Shown piece by piece: positions 34,114-43,095 of a stretch of DNA of 64,000 nt. Position numbers and translations under genes: made by a program. Each line of letters starts with the position of its first letter. Positions within the stretch are counted from its first letter, which is position 1. The stretch comes from Phycisphaerae bacterium (GTDB lineage: Bacteria > Planctomycetota > Phycisphaerae > UBA1845 > JAFGLZ01). The stretch spans positions 62,001 through 126,000 of the forward strand of contig JAFGLZ010000111.1 of assembly GCA_016927755.1 (NCBI GenBank), written 5' to 3'. The notes below the pieces were generated by a model. That model did no database searches and was not told the DNA's origin. It worked only from the letters and a program-made list of their open reading frames with translations.

Positions 34114-36654
34114 CTACTTCCGCGGTCGATAGCGGACCAGCATGCTGCCCGGCCTCTTGGGCAGGCGAAGCTCCATTCCCGACATCAGCGCCTCGCCCGT
34201 CATCGTCTTGACCGTCTTGGCTCTGGCGTTGTCGATGAATTCGACCTCGTACGTCGCGCCCTTGGCCAGCCCGTTCAGGCCCAGTTCCAGGCCGGTGTAC
34301 CTCGATTCACTTCGTCGGAAGACCAGCACCAGCCCCGCGCCTAAGTCCGGGCGATGGAACTGATAAGCCGACCAGTGATCGGGCGTCGTAGTGCACGGCG
34401 TCAGCGGATAGAAGTCGCCGTACCAGAACGCGCTGTTCTCCCTGGCCTCGGCGATCGTCGCCTTGGCCAACTCCACCGGGAAGTCGGCATCGAGGTACGC
34501 GAATTGACAGATAGCCCCGCCCGTGGCCGAGCTGCGGAAGTCGTACGGCTCCGGCGTCCAACCGCAGGCCGTATGGAACGGAACGTACAGGCTAAGCGCG
34601 TGCGTCTGCGCCTGGTTCCAGTCTGGGTGTCCGGGCGAGCAGCTCGTGTCGCTCCGCCACAGCGGGACGGACCGCATGCACGTCTCGAGGTCGATCCGCC
34701 GTCCGCCGCTCGAGCAGTTGTCGATGAGGAGCCCCGGGTGCCGGCTCAGCAGCTCGTCCCACATCTCGTAGTGACCCTCGACGTAGCGGATCTCGGTCAT
34801 GCCCTGGCGGTCGGGGGCGTCGTTGCCGCGCCAGAAGCCCAGGGGGTCGATGTTGAAATCGTTGCGATACACGTCGACGCCGTACTCGGCGATCCGCTTG
34901 GAGAGCAGCTCGGTCAGCCATCGCCGCGCCGCCGGATCGTTCAGCTTGAACAGCCCGCCTTTTGCGCCCCCGAAGACGAACTCCGGATGCTCCCGAGCGA
35001 TCTCCGTTCCCGGCGCGACGCGCTCCGGCTCGAACCACAGCACGAACCTCAACCCGAGCTCATGGCATGCGTCGCTGACGGGCTTGAGCCCATTGGGGAA
35101 CTCCTTGGGTTTGCAGAACCAGTTGCCAACCCCGTTGGGGAACCCACCCACAAACCAGGCCGCGTCCAGCCAGTGATGGTCGCAGCCGACCTTTTTGGCG
35201 AACTCGGCGCCGGCGATCTGCCCCGCCTCCGTGGCCCACTGTGGATTCGTCCAACTGTACCGATCGAAGCACTGCAGCGCGAAGGGCAGCCGCGCCGGCT
35301 TGCCCTCCTGTTTCGGTAGGTAGTGGAACAGCATCAGCCGCCGGAAGCGATTGTGCGCCGCCTGTCGATCACCTCGCCAGGCGAGCAGCAGGATCCGAGG
35401 CGTTCGGATCTTCTCGCCGGGGTGCAGCAGAAAATGCGTCTGCTCCATACCGGCGCGGAGCCGGGTCGGGCCGGTGCCCGCCCGATCGAACGACGCCGCC
35501 CACTGTCCCGACCAGCCGACGGCCGTGATAATCCCTCGATCGCGATACTGGAAGTTGAAGAACGGAAACGCGCTGATCGACGAGGGCCGGCCCCCCGTCG
35601 GCGCCATCCGCAAGGTCTGACCCGCCTGGACGTCCGATTCCACCGGCAAGAAGGTCCGCTCGGCGCACGCGTCGCCCATGAGGTGATGCAGGATGCCGGC
35701 GCGCCGGGCGTACCCCGTACGCAGGCCGACGTCCAGCGCCTGGATCTGCTCGATGATTGGCGTATCGCCCGTGCCCTGGTTCTCCAGCGATAGCACCCAG
35801 TCCACCGCCGGGTAGCGCTTGAAGACGCCGACCGTTGCGGCGACGCGCAGACGCGTCTTCGGGTCCGTCCAATGAACCACGTGCTCGATGCGATCGGGCC
35901 TATCCTTCGTCTCAAACGTTCGTTGCCAGCCCTTCAGCAATTCGGCCGATGCCACGCCGCCATACACGAACGAGAATGGCGGGTCCGTGTTTAGCAGGAG
36001 CAGGTCGAGCTGGTTCTCGTCGAGCCAGACGGCCTTGCCGTCCTGCATGACCAGATGGGCGTCGGCCCAGTCCGCCTGGTCGTGCGAGACGCCGTCCGGC
36101 GTAGCGTCTACCTTCAGCACGATGCGATCGGTACCGTCCGGAACGTCGACGCTCACCTCCGCCGGCTCCTGACCGCCGCGAAGCGTTGGCGATCGAAAGA
36201 CTTCCTTACCGCCGATCTCGACGACGAACTCGACACTCCCGTGTTTGCCCCGCGTGTCGTCGTTGTTGTCAATACCGACAAAGGCCTTGAAGGCCTTCGT
36301 CCCCTTTGGCAGCGTCACGACGATCTCGCTGTTGGCATGCGTTCCAAGCCCGTGCTTGAAGGCTCGGCTGCCGATCTTGATGGGCGTCTCCATGCATGAC
36401 TCGCCGAAGCACAGGACGTTATGGTCCTGGCGGCGGACCTCCAGCTCGGCGCGCGCCGGGGCGCCTGGGGGCCTCGTTCCGGTAAACGCGACTGTGGCCC
36501 AGTCCAGGACCTCCGTTACCTCGGCGGGCGAGGCCATGACCGCGTCGTCGGGCGCGGCCGCGGGGAGGTCAGCTTGTCCCATGGCAAGGGCTCCTGACTG
36601 CAGCGTGATCAGAACGACGAAGGCTCGTGCAACCGCCCAAATGACGTTGTTCAT
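34114..36654 (-). CDS. Secreted GH36-type alpha-galactosidase-like protein with NPCBM domain
   Basis: 846 residues with a signal peptide (WAVARAFVVLITLQSGALAM) and ribosome site AGGAGATAGGAG. Residues about 45-195 are an NPCBM carbohydrate-binding domain (FKHGLGTHANSEIVVTLPKG, FKAFVGIDNNDDTRGKHGSV). The GH36/melibiase part follows: a beta-supersandwich, then the barrel with HHWLDAAWFVGGFPNGVGNW, RFVLWFEPERVAPGTEIARE, the nucleophile Asp599 in VDVYRNDFNID, LLIDNCSSGGRRIDLETCMR and the acid/base Asp669 in LWRSDTSC. It would cleave terminal alpha-galactosides (or a related alpha-linked sugar) outside the cytoplasm. Convergent with dtd; divergent from the aldo/keto reductase gene. Confidence 0.92.
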   Translation of the reverse strand: MNNVIWAVARAFVVLITLQSGALAMGQADLPAAAPDDAVMASPAEVTEVLDWATVAFTGTRPPGAPARAELEVRRQDHNVLCFGESCMETPIKIGSRAFKHGLGTHANSEIVVTLPKGTKAFKAFVGIDNNDDTRGKHGSVEFVVEIGGKEVFRSPTLRGGQEPAEVSVDVPDGTDRIVLKVDATPDGVSHDQADWADAHLVMQDGKAVWLDENQLDLLLLNTDPPFSFVYGGVASAELLKGWQRTFETKDRPDRIEHVVHWTDPKTRLRVAATVGVFKRYPAVDWVLSLENQGTGDTPIIEQIQALDVGLRTGYARRAGILHHLMGDACAERTFLPVESDVQAGQTLRMAPTGGRPSSISAFPFFNFQYRDRGIITAVGWSGQWAASFDRAGTGPTRLRAGMEQTHFLLHPGEKIRTPRILLLAWRGDRQAAHNRFRRLMLFHYLPKQEGKPARLPFALQCFDRYSWTNPQWATEAGQIAGAEFAKKVGCDHHWLDAAWFVGGFPNGVGNWFCKPKEFPNGLKPVSDACHELGLRFVLWFEPERVAPGTEIAREHPEFVFGGAKGGLFKLNDPAARRWLTELLSKRIAEYGVDVYRNDFNIDPLGFWRGNDAPDRQGMTEIRYVEGHYEMWDELLSRHPGLLIDNCSSGGRRIDLETCMRSVPLWRSDTSCSPGHPDWNQAQTHALSLYVPFHTACGWTPEPYDFRSSATGGAICQFAYLDADFPVELAKATIAEARENSAFWYGDFYPLTPCTTTPDHWSAYQFHRPDLGAGLVLVFRRSESRYTGLELGLNGLAKGATYEVEFIDNARAKTVKTMTGEALMSGMELRLPKRPGSMLVRYRPRK

Positions 36655-36798
36655 AGTGGTCTCCTATCTCCTGCGCATTTGACCGCGCCGTGCGTCCGTC
36701 CACAATCCCAGGAATTCCGCCGGGAAGCAAAGCGTCATGTCGTATAATCCCCGACAAGTGGGGGCAGGGCGGGTATACCGGCGTCGGGAGTCTGCCAA

Positions 36799-37587
36799 AT
36801 GTCGCTTGCCGATCCGATTCGACTTGGTCGGACGGGGCTCATGGTGGGGCGTTTGGGGATCGGTGCGTCGTACGGCGCGCCGACCGCGGCGCTAGAGGAG
36901 GCGTTCGAGCGCGGGCTCAACTACTTCTATTGGGGCTCGATGCGTCGCGGGGCGATGATGCGGGCGATTCACCACATCGCCCCGAAACAGCGAGACAAGC
37001 TCGTCGTCGCCATCCAGTCGTACTCTCGTTGGCCGGGCCTGCTGAGGCGGAGCGTGCGGCGGGCCCTCGGCAGGCTGAAGCTCGACTATGCCGACGTGCT
37101 GATCCTCGGCCTCTACAACAAACCCCCGTCGCAGCGTCTGATGGACGCCGTGCTCGATCTCAAGGATCGCGGCGCCGTCCGATTCCTGGCGATATCCTGT
37201 CATCATCGGCCGACGTTCCAGCAATACATCCGCGACGGCGTGTTCGACATCCTACAGGTGCGATACAACGCCGCGCACCGCGGTGCCGAGACCGAAGTCT
37301 TCCCGTATCTGCCTCAGGACAGTCCGCCGGGCGTCACGACGTACACCACGACGCGCTGGGGCTCGCTCTTGAAGTCGCGTAAGATCCCCGTGGATCTGAA
37401 GCGCCCAACCGCCGTCGACTGCTACCGCTTCGCCCTGAGCCACCCGGCCGTCCATCTGGCCATGACGGGTCCGAAGAACGCCGAGCAGATGAAGGAGAAC
37501 CTGGCCGTGCTCGATGCTGAGCCAATGTCGCCGGAAGAGCTCGACTGGATGCGGCGCGTCGGCGACATCGTTCACGCCGACAAGTAA
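36799..37587 (+). CDS. Aldo/keto reductase-like protein
   Basis: 262 residues, shorter than the typical 300-330. IRLGRTGLMVGRLGIGASYG and FERGLNYFYWGSMRRGAMMR parallel the N-terminal AKR strands, with a Tyr at the place of the catalytic one but the usual DTAxxYG reduced to NYFYWGS; RDKLVVAIQSY carries the Lys strand and LLRRSVRRALGRLKLDYADV the classic 'SL.RL..dyiD' helix. The family histidine lies in FLAISCHHRP. The C-terminal cofactor loop is TGPKNAEQMKENL. Probably NAD(P)-dependent carbonyl reduction, substrate unknown. A TATAAT at 36743-36748 might be its -10 box but no -35 is apparent. Confidence 0.8.
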   Translation: MSLADPIRLGRTGLMVGRLGIGASYGAPTAALEEAFERGLNYFYWGSMRRGAMMRAIHHIAPKQRDKLVVAIQSYSRWPGLLRRSVRRALGRLKLDYADVLILGLYNKPPSQRLMDAVLDLKDRGAVRFLAISCHHRPTFQQYIRDGVFDILQVRYNAAHRGAETEVFPYLPQDSPPGVTTYTTTRWGSLLKSRKIPVDLKRPTAVDCYRFALSHPAVHLAMTGPKNAEQMKENLAVLDAEPMSPEELDWMRRVGDIVHADK

Positions 37588-37642
37588 CGCAGCCTTCCCG
37601 AATGAACGCGCCGCCAACCGCTTCCGCGAGAGGAGACACAAC

Positions 37643-39712
37643 GTGCCGAGCCGGATGATTGTTGCCGTGACGATCGGAGTCGCCGCGCTCACGCTTTCCC
37701 CGACGACCCATGCCGAGTCCGCGCGAATCCGTGTCGCGCCGAACGGCGACGACGCCAAGCCCGAAGGCCCATTCGCCACGATCCAACGGGCCCGAGACGA
37801 GATCCGAAAGCTCAAGAAGACGACCGGACTGCCCAAGGGCGGCATCGAGGTCACACTTGCCGGCGGGATCTACAGCATCGCTCAGCCCATCGCGCTGACG
37901 GCCGAGGACTCGGGGACGGCCGACTCCCCGGTCGTCTATCGGGCGGAACCCGGCGCGACGGTCCGCCTCGTCGGCGGCAAGGTGATCACCGGCTTCCAGC
38001 CGGTCAAGGACACGGCGATCCTCGAGCGTCTTGACGAGAAGGCCCGGGGGAAGGTCGTCCAGGCGGACCTCAAGGCCCTTGGCATTACCGACTACGGCTC
38101 GCCCAAGGGCGGCGGCATCGAACTGTTCTTCAACGACGTGCCGATGACCGTCGCTCGCTGGCCGAACGAAGGGTTCGTCAAGATCGTCGAGGAGGCCGGC
38201 GGCGAGAAGTTCGATGTCCGCGGCCGAAAGGGCGATCGGATCGGAAAGTGGGTCTACGACGGCGACCGCCCGAAACGATGGGCCGATGAGAACGACGTCT
38301 GGGTCCACGGCTACTGGTTCTGGGACTGGTCCGACCAGCGTCACAAGGTCAAGTCCATCGACGTCGACAAGCGTACCATCGAGGTCGAGAAACCCTATCA
38401 CACCTACGGCTACCGCAAGGGCCAGTGGTACTACGCGTTCAATCTCCTGTCGGAGATTGACTCGCCCGGCGAGTGGGTCGTCGATCGGCAGTCAGGCAAG
38501 CTCTATTTCTGGCCCCCCTCGCCGATCGAGAAGGGCTCCGCCCTCGTGTCCGTATTGGGCTCTATGATCGAGACCAAGGACGTCTCGCACGTGACGTTCC
38601 GCGGCATCACGATCGAGGCGGTCCGAGGCACGGCGATCCGCGTGAGCGGCGGCCAGAAGGTTCGCGTGATCGGTTGTACGATCCGCAACGGCGGCGGCAG
38701 CGCCGTGAGCGTCTCGGGCGGCAAGGCTAGCGGCGTGGTCGGCTGCGACATCTACCAGATGGCCGGCGGCGGCATCAGCCTGAGCGGCGGTGACCGCAAG
38801 ACGCTCACGCCCGCCGGGCTCTTCGCCGAGAACAACCACATCCACCACTATGGCCGATGGTATCGCATGTACCAGACGGCCGTCTCACTGAACGGCGTTG
38901 GTAACCGCGCCTCGCACAACCTGATCCACGACGCCCCCCACATGGCCATCGGCTTCGGCGGCAATGACCATCTCATCGAGTTCAACGAGATCCACAGCGT
39001 CTGCTATGAGTCCAACGACGCCGGCGCGATGTACGCCGGACGCGACTGGACCATGCGCGGCACCGTCATCCGCCACAACTATCTCCACCACATCAGCGGC
39101 TTCCGCGGGCACGGCTGCGTCGGCGTATACCTGGACGACATGTTCTGCGGCACGAAGATCGTCGGGAACCTGTTCTATCGGGTGACGCGCGCGGCCTTCA
39201 TCGGCGGCGGCCGGGACAACGCGGTCGACGGCAATCTCTTCGTCGACTGCAAGCCCGCCCTGCATATCGACGACCGCGCGATGAACTGGGCCGGCTACCA
39301 CGTCGCCACGACCATGAAGGAGCGTCTCGACGCCGTGCCCTACAAGCAACCGCCGTGGTCCACGCGCTATCCCAAGCTCGTCACCATCTGGGAGGATGAG
39401 CCCGCCGCCCCCAAGGGCAACGAAGTCCTGCACAACGTCTCGTTCGGCGGCAAGTGGGACGAGGTCGGCGCCGGCGCAAGGAAGTATCAGAAGATCGAGG
39501 ACAACCTGATCGATCAGGACCCACGTTTCGCCACGCCCGATCGCATGGGCCAAGGCAAGGCGCCGCGCGCGACGGACTTCGCCCTCAAGCCCGACTCACC
39601 CGCCTACGGCGTCGGGTTCAAGGCGCTGCCGTTGGAGGAGATGGGCCTGCAGAAGAGCGATAGCCGAGCGACGTGGCCCGTAGCCCATCAGGTCCGCCCC
39701 GTCGGCAAGTGA
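37643..39712 (+). CDS. Secreted right-handed parallel beta-helix protein
   Basis: 689 residues from the GTG at 37643, 7 bases after GAGAGGAGA. Signal peptide: MIVAVTIGVAALTLSPTTHA. The N-terminal ARIRVAPNGDDAKPEGPFAT IQ-type opening is the usual entrance of polysaccharide-lyase-like helices. The helix ladder runs from about residue 300 to 560 with repeats such as VTFRGITIEAVRGTAIRVSG, VRVIGCTIRNGGGSAVSVSG, ASGVVGCDIYQMAGGGISLS and HNLIHDAPHMAIGFGGNDHL. Such proteins are commonly lyases, hydrolases or surface binders of polysaccharide; catalytic residues cannot be named. It starts 55 bases after the aldo/keto reductase stop, so co-expression is likely. Confidence 0.85.
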   Translation: MPSRMIVAVTIGVAALTLSPTTHAESARIRVAPNGDDAKPEGPFATIQRARDEIRKLKKTTGLPKGGIEVTLAGGIYSIAQPIALTAEDSGTADSPVVYRAEPGATVRLVGGKVITGFQPVKDTAILERLDEKARGKVVQADLKALGITDYGSPKGGGIELFFNDVPMTVARWPNEGFVKIVEEAGGEKFDVRGRKGDRIGKWVYDGDRPKRWADENDVWVHGYWFWDWSDQRHKVKSIDVDKRTIEVEKPYHTYGYRKGQWYYAFNLLSEIDSPGEWVVDRQSGKLYFWPPSPIEKGSALVSVLGSMIETKDVSHVTFRGITIEAVRGTAIRVSGGQKVRVIGCTIRNGGGSAVSVSGGKASGVVGCDIYQMAGGGISLSGGDRKTLTPAGLFAENNHIHHYGRWYRMYQTAVSLNGVGNRASHNLIHDAPHMAIGFGGNDHLIEFNEIHSVCYESNDAGAMYAGRDWTMRGTVIRHNYLHHISGFRGHGCVGVYLDDMFCGTKIVGNLFYRVTRAAFIGGGRDNAVDGNLFVDCKPALHIDDRAMNWAGYHVATTMKERLDAVPYKQPPWSTRYPKLVTIWEDEPAAPKGNEVLHNVSFGGKWDEVGAGARKYQKIEDNLIDQDPRFATPDRMGQGKAPRATDFALKPDSPAYGVGFKALPLEEMGLQKSDSRATWPVAHQVRPVGK

Positions 39713-39800
39713 TGCCTGCGACGGATTGACAGCCGACCTCAGGTGACGAGAATGTAGTAAGCCGGTCTCACGCCATTTCGTCACGACCAGAGGCGATCAC

Positions 39801-40697
39801 ATGCACGCGAATCCGTCCAGGCGTGGGTTCCTGAGTGCCTTGGGCGCCGGCGCGGCCGCGAGCCTGGTTGGCCGTTCAGCGACGGCGCGGGCGAGCCAGG
39901 GCAGCGCGGACGGGCCCTGGACGATGCGCCTATCCACGTCCTCGATCCACTACATGCAGCTCCCCATCGAGCAGGCTTGCCAGCGGATCGCCGCCCTGGG
40001 CTTCGAGGCCATCGACATCTGGTCGGCCCACGAGGGATGCCCCCATCTCGACGACGTGGCCGAGCGCCTCGGCCCGGACGGCCTCAAGGCGATGCTCGCC
40101 AAGAACAAGCTCGAGCTCTTCGCCTTCTCGGTCTATCGCGGCGGATACGCCAAGTATGCCGAGCTCCTGGGCCGGGCCGGCGGAGGCGTGGCCATCCAGG
40201 GCAGTAGCGGGCCGTGCAAACCCCAAGAGCTTTCGGCCCGGATGCGCCAGTTCATCAGCGGCCTCAAGCCTCTTGTCGAGCTGGCCGAGAAGCACGACTC
40301 CCGCCTCGCCATCGAGAACCACGGCCAGGCCTTGCTGGACTCCCTCGATTCGTTCAAGGCCTTTGTCGACATCAACACCTCGCCGAGGCTGGGCATCGCC
40401 CTGGCGCCGTACCACCTGCAACGCGTCAAGGCCTCCGTGCCCGAGGCCATCCGCATCTGCGGCAAGCAGCTCCTGTTCTTCTACGCCTGGCAGAACGAGC
40501 CGGAGGCCAAGCAGCTTCCCGGCATCGGCTCGACCGATATGACGCCGTGGATCCGCGCGCTGGCGGAGGTGAGATATCGCGGGTACGTCAACCCGTTCAT
40601 GCACGGCCACGCGGAGGCCGACGTCATGTCCCGTCATCTGGCCCGATCACGGGAGTATCTGAAAGCCTGTTACGATAAGGCCGTGCCGAAAACCTGA
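39801..40697 (+). CDS. Tat-exported xylose isomerase-like TIM-barrel protein
   Basis: 298 residues. N-terminal twin-arginine signal PSRRGFLSALGAGAAASLVG. The AP-endonuclease-2 fold follows: MRLSTSSIHYMQLPIEQACQ, IAALGFEAIDIWSAHEGCPH, LVELAEKHDSRLAIENHGQA (metal Glu and His) and FVDINTSPRLGIALAPYHLQ. Planctomycetes have many such exported sugar isomerase/epimerase-like proteins whose reactions are mostly undefined. A TTGACA lies at 39726-39731 upstream but without a matching -10 box. Followed by the Tat-exported aldo/keto reductase 40 bases on. Confidence 0.87.
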   Translation: MHANPSRRGFLSALGAGAAASLVGRSATARASQGSADGPWTMRLSTSSIHYMQLPIEQACQRIAALGFEAIDIWSAHEGCPHLDDVAERLGPDGLKAMLAKNKLELFAFSVYRGGYAKYAELLGRAGGGVAIQGSSGPCKPQELSARMRQFISGLKPLVELAEKHDSRLAIENHGQALLDSLDSFKAFVDINTSPRLGIALAPYHLQRVKASVPEAIRICGKQLLFFYAWQNEPEAKQLPGIGSTDMTPWIRALAEVRYRGYVNPFMHGHAEADVMSRHLARSREYLKACYDKAVPKT

Positions 40698-40737
40698 CGT
40701 TCGAACGATGGATCTGGTTGCCACAGGGGAACGAGTC

Positions 40738-41868
40738 ATGGATCGGAACGAACCGCAAACGAGCGAATCGGATGCCGTAACACGGCGCGACTTCCTGCGC
40801 GACAGCGCCGCCGGCGCGGCGGGCCTGGCCGTCGGACTCGGCGCCGTGGCCGCCCACGACGCCCATGCGGCCGACGACGCGGCCATCCGGAAGACCCGCG
40901 GCTACAACCCCGAGATGGAGTACCGCCGCCTCGGCAAGACGGGGATCTGGGTCTCGGCCGTCTGCCTCGGCGGGCACTGGAAGCGGATCGACGAGGCCGT
41001 CCCCGGCGTCTACAAGAACAAGAGCTGGCTCTCGGCCGACCTCGAGAACGACGCCTTTCAGAAGAACCGCCACGACGTCGTAGCCCGCTGCCTCGAACGG
41101 GGCATCAACTACATCGACGCCTGCACCCGCGAGGAGGTCGTCGCTTACAGCCGGGCGGTCAAGGACAAGCGCGACCAGGTCTTCTTCGGCTTCTCGTGGT
41201 ATCAGGAGGAGATGCGGAACCCGAAGTTCCGCACGAGCAAGGCGCTCCTTGCCACGCTCGACAAGGGCATGCAGGCGGCCAAGCTCGAATACGTCGATCT
41301 GTGGCGGATCGTCATGGACGAGACCAGCAGCCGGCACACCCAGGCCGAGATCGACGAGATGATGGATGCCCTGACCAAGGCCAAGCAGCAGGGAAAGACC
41401 CGCTTCACGGGGCTGTCCTCGCACGACCGTCCCCACATCAAGTGGATGATCGAGACCTATCCCGAGGTCGTCCAGGTCGTCGTCATGCCCTACACCGCTC
41501 GAAGCAAGGAGCTGCCGAAAGACAGCGTCTTCGAGGCCATCCGCAAGCACGACGTGGGCTGCCTGGGCATCAAGCCCTTCGCCAGCAACTCGCTCTTTGC
41601 GGGAATCGGCGAGCCCGGCGATGCCCACGCCGAGGAGAACGACCGCAAGGCCCGACTGGCGATCCGATACATCCTCTGCAACCCGGCCGTGACCGCCCCG
41701 ATTCCGGGCCTGATCAACACGCGCCAGGTGGACAACATGGCCCAGGCCGTCAAGGAGCGACGCAAGCTCGACAAGGCCGAGGCCAAGGAGCTCGAGGACG
41801 CCATGGACCGCGCCTGGGCCGATCTGCCCCGCGATTATCAGTGGCTCAAGGACTGGGAATACGTGTAG
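40738..41868 (+). CDS. Tat-exported aldo/keto reductase
   Basis: 376 residues from the ATG at 40738 (AGGGGAACGAG upstream). Tat signal TRRDFLRDSAAGAAGLAVGL, cleaved near AHAAD. The reductase domain: MEYRRLGKTGIWVSAVCLGG, RCLERGINYIDACTREEVVA (Asp kept, the catalytic Tyr position differs), KRDQVFFGFSWYQEE, AAKLEYVDLWRIV and TRFTGLSSHDRPHIKWMIET. The C-terminal part (PGLINTRQVDNMAQAVKERR) is the cofactor loop. Export by Tat implies it carries its folded cofactor across the membrane. Substrate unknown; it probably works with the preceding isomerase-like protein. Confidence 0.88.
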   Translation: MDRNEPQTSESDAVTRRDFLRDSAAGAAGLAVGLGAVAAHDAHAADDAAIRKTRGYNPEMEYRRLGKTGIWVSAVCLGGHWKRIDEAVPGVYKNKSWLSADLENDAFQKNRHDVVARCLERGINYIDACTREEVVAYSRAVKDKRDQVFFGFSWYQEEMRNPKFRTSKALLATLDKGMQAAKLEYVDLWRIVMDETSSRHTQAEIDEMMDALTKAKQQGKTRFTGLSSHDRPHIKWMIETYPEVVQVVVMPYTARSKELPKDSVFEAIRKHDVGCLGIKPFASNSLFAGIGEPGDAHAEENDRKARLAIRYILCNPAVTAPIPGLINTRQVDNMAQAVKERRKLDKAEAKELEDAMDRAWADLPRDYQWLKDWEYV

Positions 41869-41940
41869 ACTGCTCGCCCTCTCTATGCCGGATATTGCGG
41901 CCGAACGCGTTGCATCTGCTCCTATTCTCGTGAGCTCGTA

Positions 41941-42001
41941 AGTAAAGCCTTTACTAACATTGCATACAGTCTTGTCTTCCCGACAACCGTCACTCTAAAA
42001 T
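41941..42001 (+). promoter_or_regulatory. Inverted repeat and weak promoter before the pseudopilin gene
   Basis: AGTAAAG-C-CTTTACT (41941-41955) is a perfect dyad in an AT-rich island. Downstream, TTGTCT (41972-41977) and TAAAAT (41996-42001), 18 bases apart, could be a promoter for the pseudopilin gene at 42070. The dyad would lie about 20 bases upstream of the -35 box, where an activator usually binds. Confidence 0.4.
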
Positions 42002-42069
42002 GAGAGTAGACATCTCTAACAGCGGGCGATATCCCATCCGCCCGCCCGGCAACGAAGGGAGGACAGTGC

Positions 42070-43095
42070 ATGCGTCCCGAGCGTCCTCGTCGTACGGGCT
42101 TCACGCTGATCGAGCTTCTGGTCGTCGTGGCGATCATCGCGCTGCTGATCTCGATCCTGTTGCCGAGTCTGAGCAAGGCTCGCGCGCAGGCTCGGGCCAC
42201 GCTTTGCGCGTCGCGCATCGGCCAGCTCTGCAAGGCGCTGCTGGTATACACTGACGACTACGGCGAGACGCCTCCTTTCATGGGCCGAGGGTGGGAAGAC
42301 TGCGACAGTCTCTCGGATACCGTGTGGCCGCGGAACTCGGGCATCACCATCAGGCAGTGGGCCTATTTTGAAGACTGGATCATGCCGAACATGCCTGAGT
42401 TCTGGATGGATCCCGCAAGCCGTCCTGAGGATACTGATCTCCGCGACGGATCGCTGTTCTCATATGCTCGTTTCGAGAACCTTTACCGGTGTCCTGATTT
42501 CGAGCGGATCGCCTCCAAGACCCAGGACCTTTTCAACTACACGAGAACGATGTTGGGACGAAAGTGGTACGACGAAACCGACCCCGAGGGTCAGTCAAAC
42601 TCCGACTTCAAGGAAGGATACGGCGGACCGTTTGGAGCACCAGGACCCATCATGAAGACCAGCCAGATCTACGCGCCGGGCCGATGTTATATGCTGATGG
42701 ACGAGCGTTGGGACCGTCATTGCGCCGCGCCGCTTGCGGAACTGGGCGGCCCAGCCGGTCGTGGCATGATAGACGGAATGCTCAGCGGGATGTGGATGGC
42801 CATGGATTCCTGCTGGACGATCGGCGACGAGGGCGGTCAGTATCATGGCACCGAGAAGGTCTCCAATGCCATGCCCGGGAGCCTCTCCCAACTCGTTCCC
42901 CCGGTTAAGCAGGGAAACGCGGCCTTCTACGACGGGCACGTCAATCTCGATGTGGATCCGCTCCCTGATCGGAATATCGATGCGAGTTGGGGAATCGGCA
43001 TGGTGCAAGTGGCAAGCGCCTTTTGGAAATGGTTGGAGGGAATGGCCTACACGCAACGAGGGAAAGAGTTTATTCAGATCAGTGTGCCACTCTAG
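42070..43095 (+). CDS. Type II secretion/type IV pseudopilin (planctomycete H-X9-DG type)
   Basis: 341 residues. RRTGFTLIELLVVVAIIALL is a perfect prepilin N-methylation site: cleavage after Gly, mature Phe1, Glu5. After the long helix (LPSLSKARAQARATLCASRI) comes a globular domain ending GNAAFYDGHVNLDV, the conserved tail of the abundant planctomycete DUF1559/H-X9-DG family. Ribosome site GGGAGGA at 42056. It stands alone, away from pilus assembly genes, as usual for this expanded family. Its TAG stop overlaps the stop of the opposing glycosyltransferase gene (shared bases CTAG at 43092-43095). Confidence 0.9.
   Translation: MRPERPRRTGFTLIELLVVVAIIALLISILLPSLSKARAQARATLCASRIGQLCKALLVYTDDYGETPPFMGRGWEDCDSLSDTVWPRNSGITIRQWAYFEDWIMPNMPEFWMDPASRPEDTDLRDGSLFSYARFENLYRCPDFERIASKTQDLFNYTRTMLGRKWYDETDPEGQSNSDFKEGYGGPFGAPGPIMKTSQIYAPGRCYMLMDERWDRHCAAPLAELGGPAGRGMIDGMLSGMWMAMDSCWTIGDEGGQYHGTEKVSNAMPGSLSQLVPPVKQGNAAFYDGHVNLDVDPLPDRNIDASWGIGMVQVASAFWKWLEGMAYTQRGKEFIQISVPL

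Noticed and set aside
36743-36748. TATAAT upstream of the aldo/keto reductase gene as a full promoter
   Set aside because: No -35 match at the right distance; only a bare -10-like hexamer.
39726-39760. TTGACA as a promoter for the isomerase-like gene
   Set aside because: No acceptable -10 box lies 15-19 bases downstream; TGTAGT is 21 bases away.
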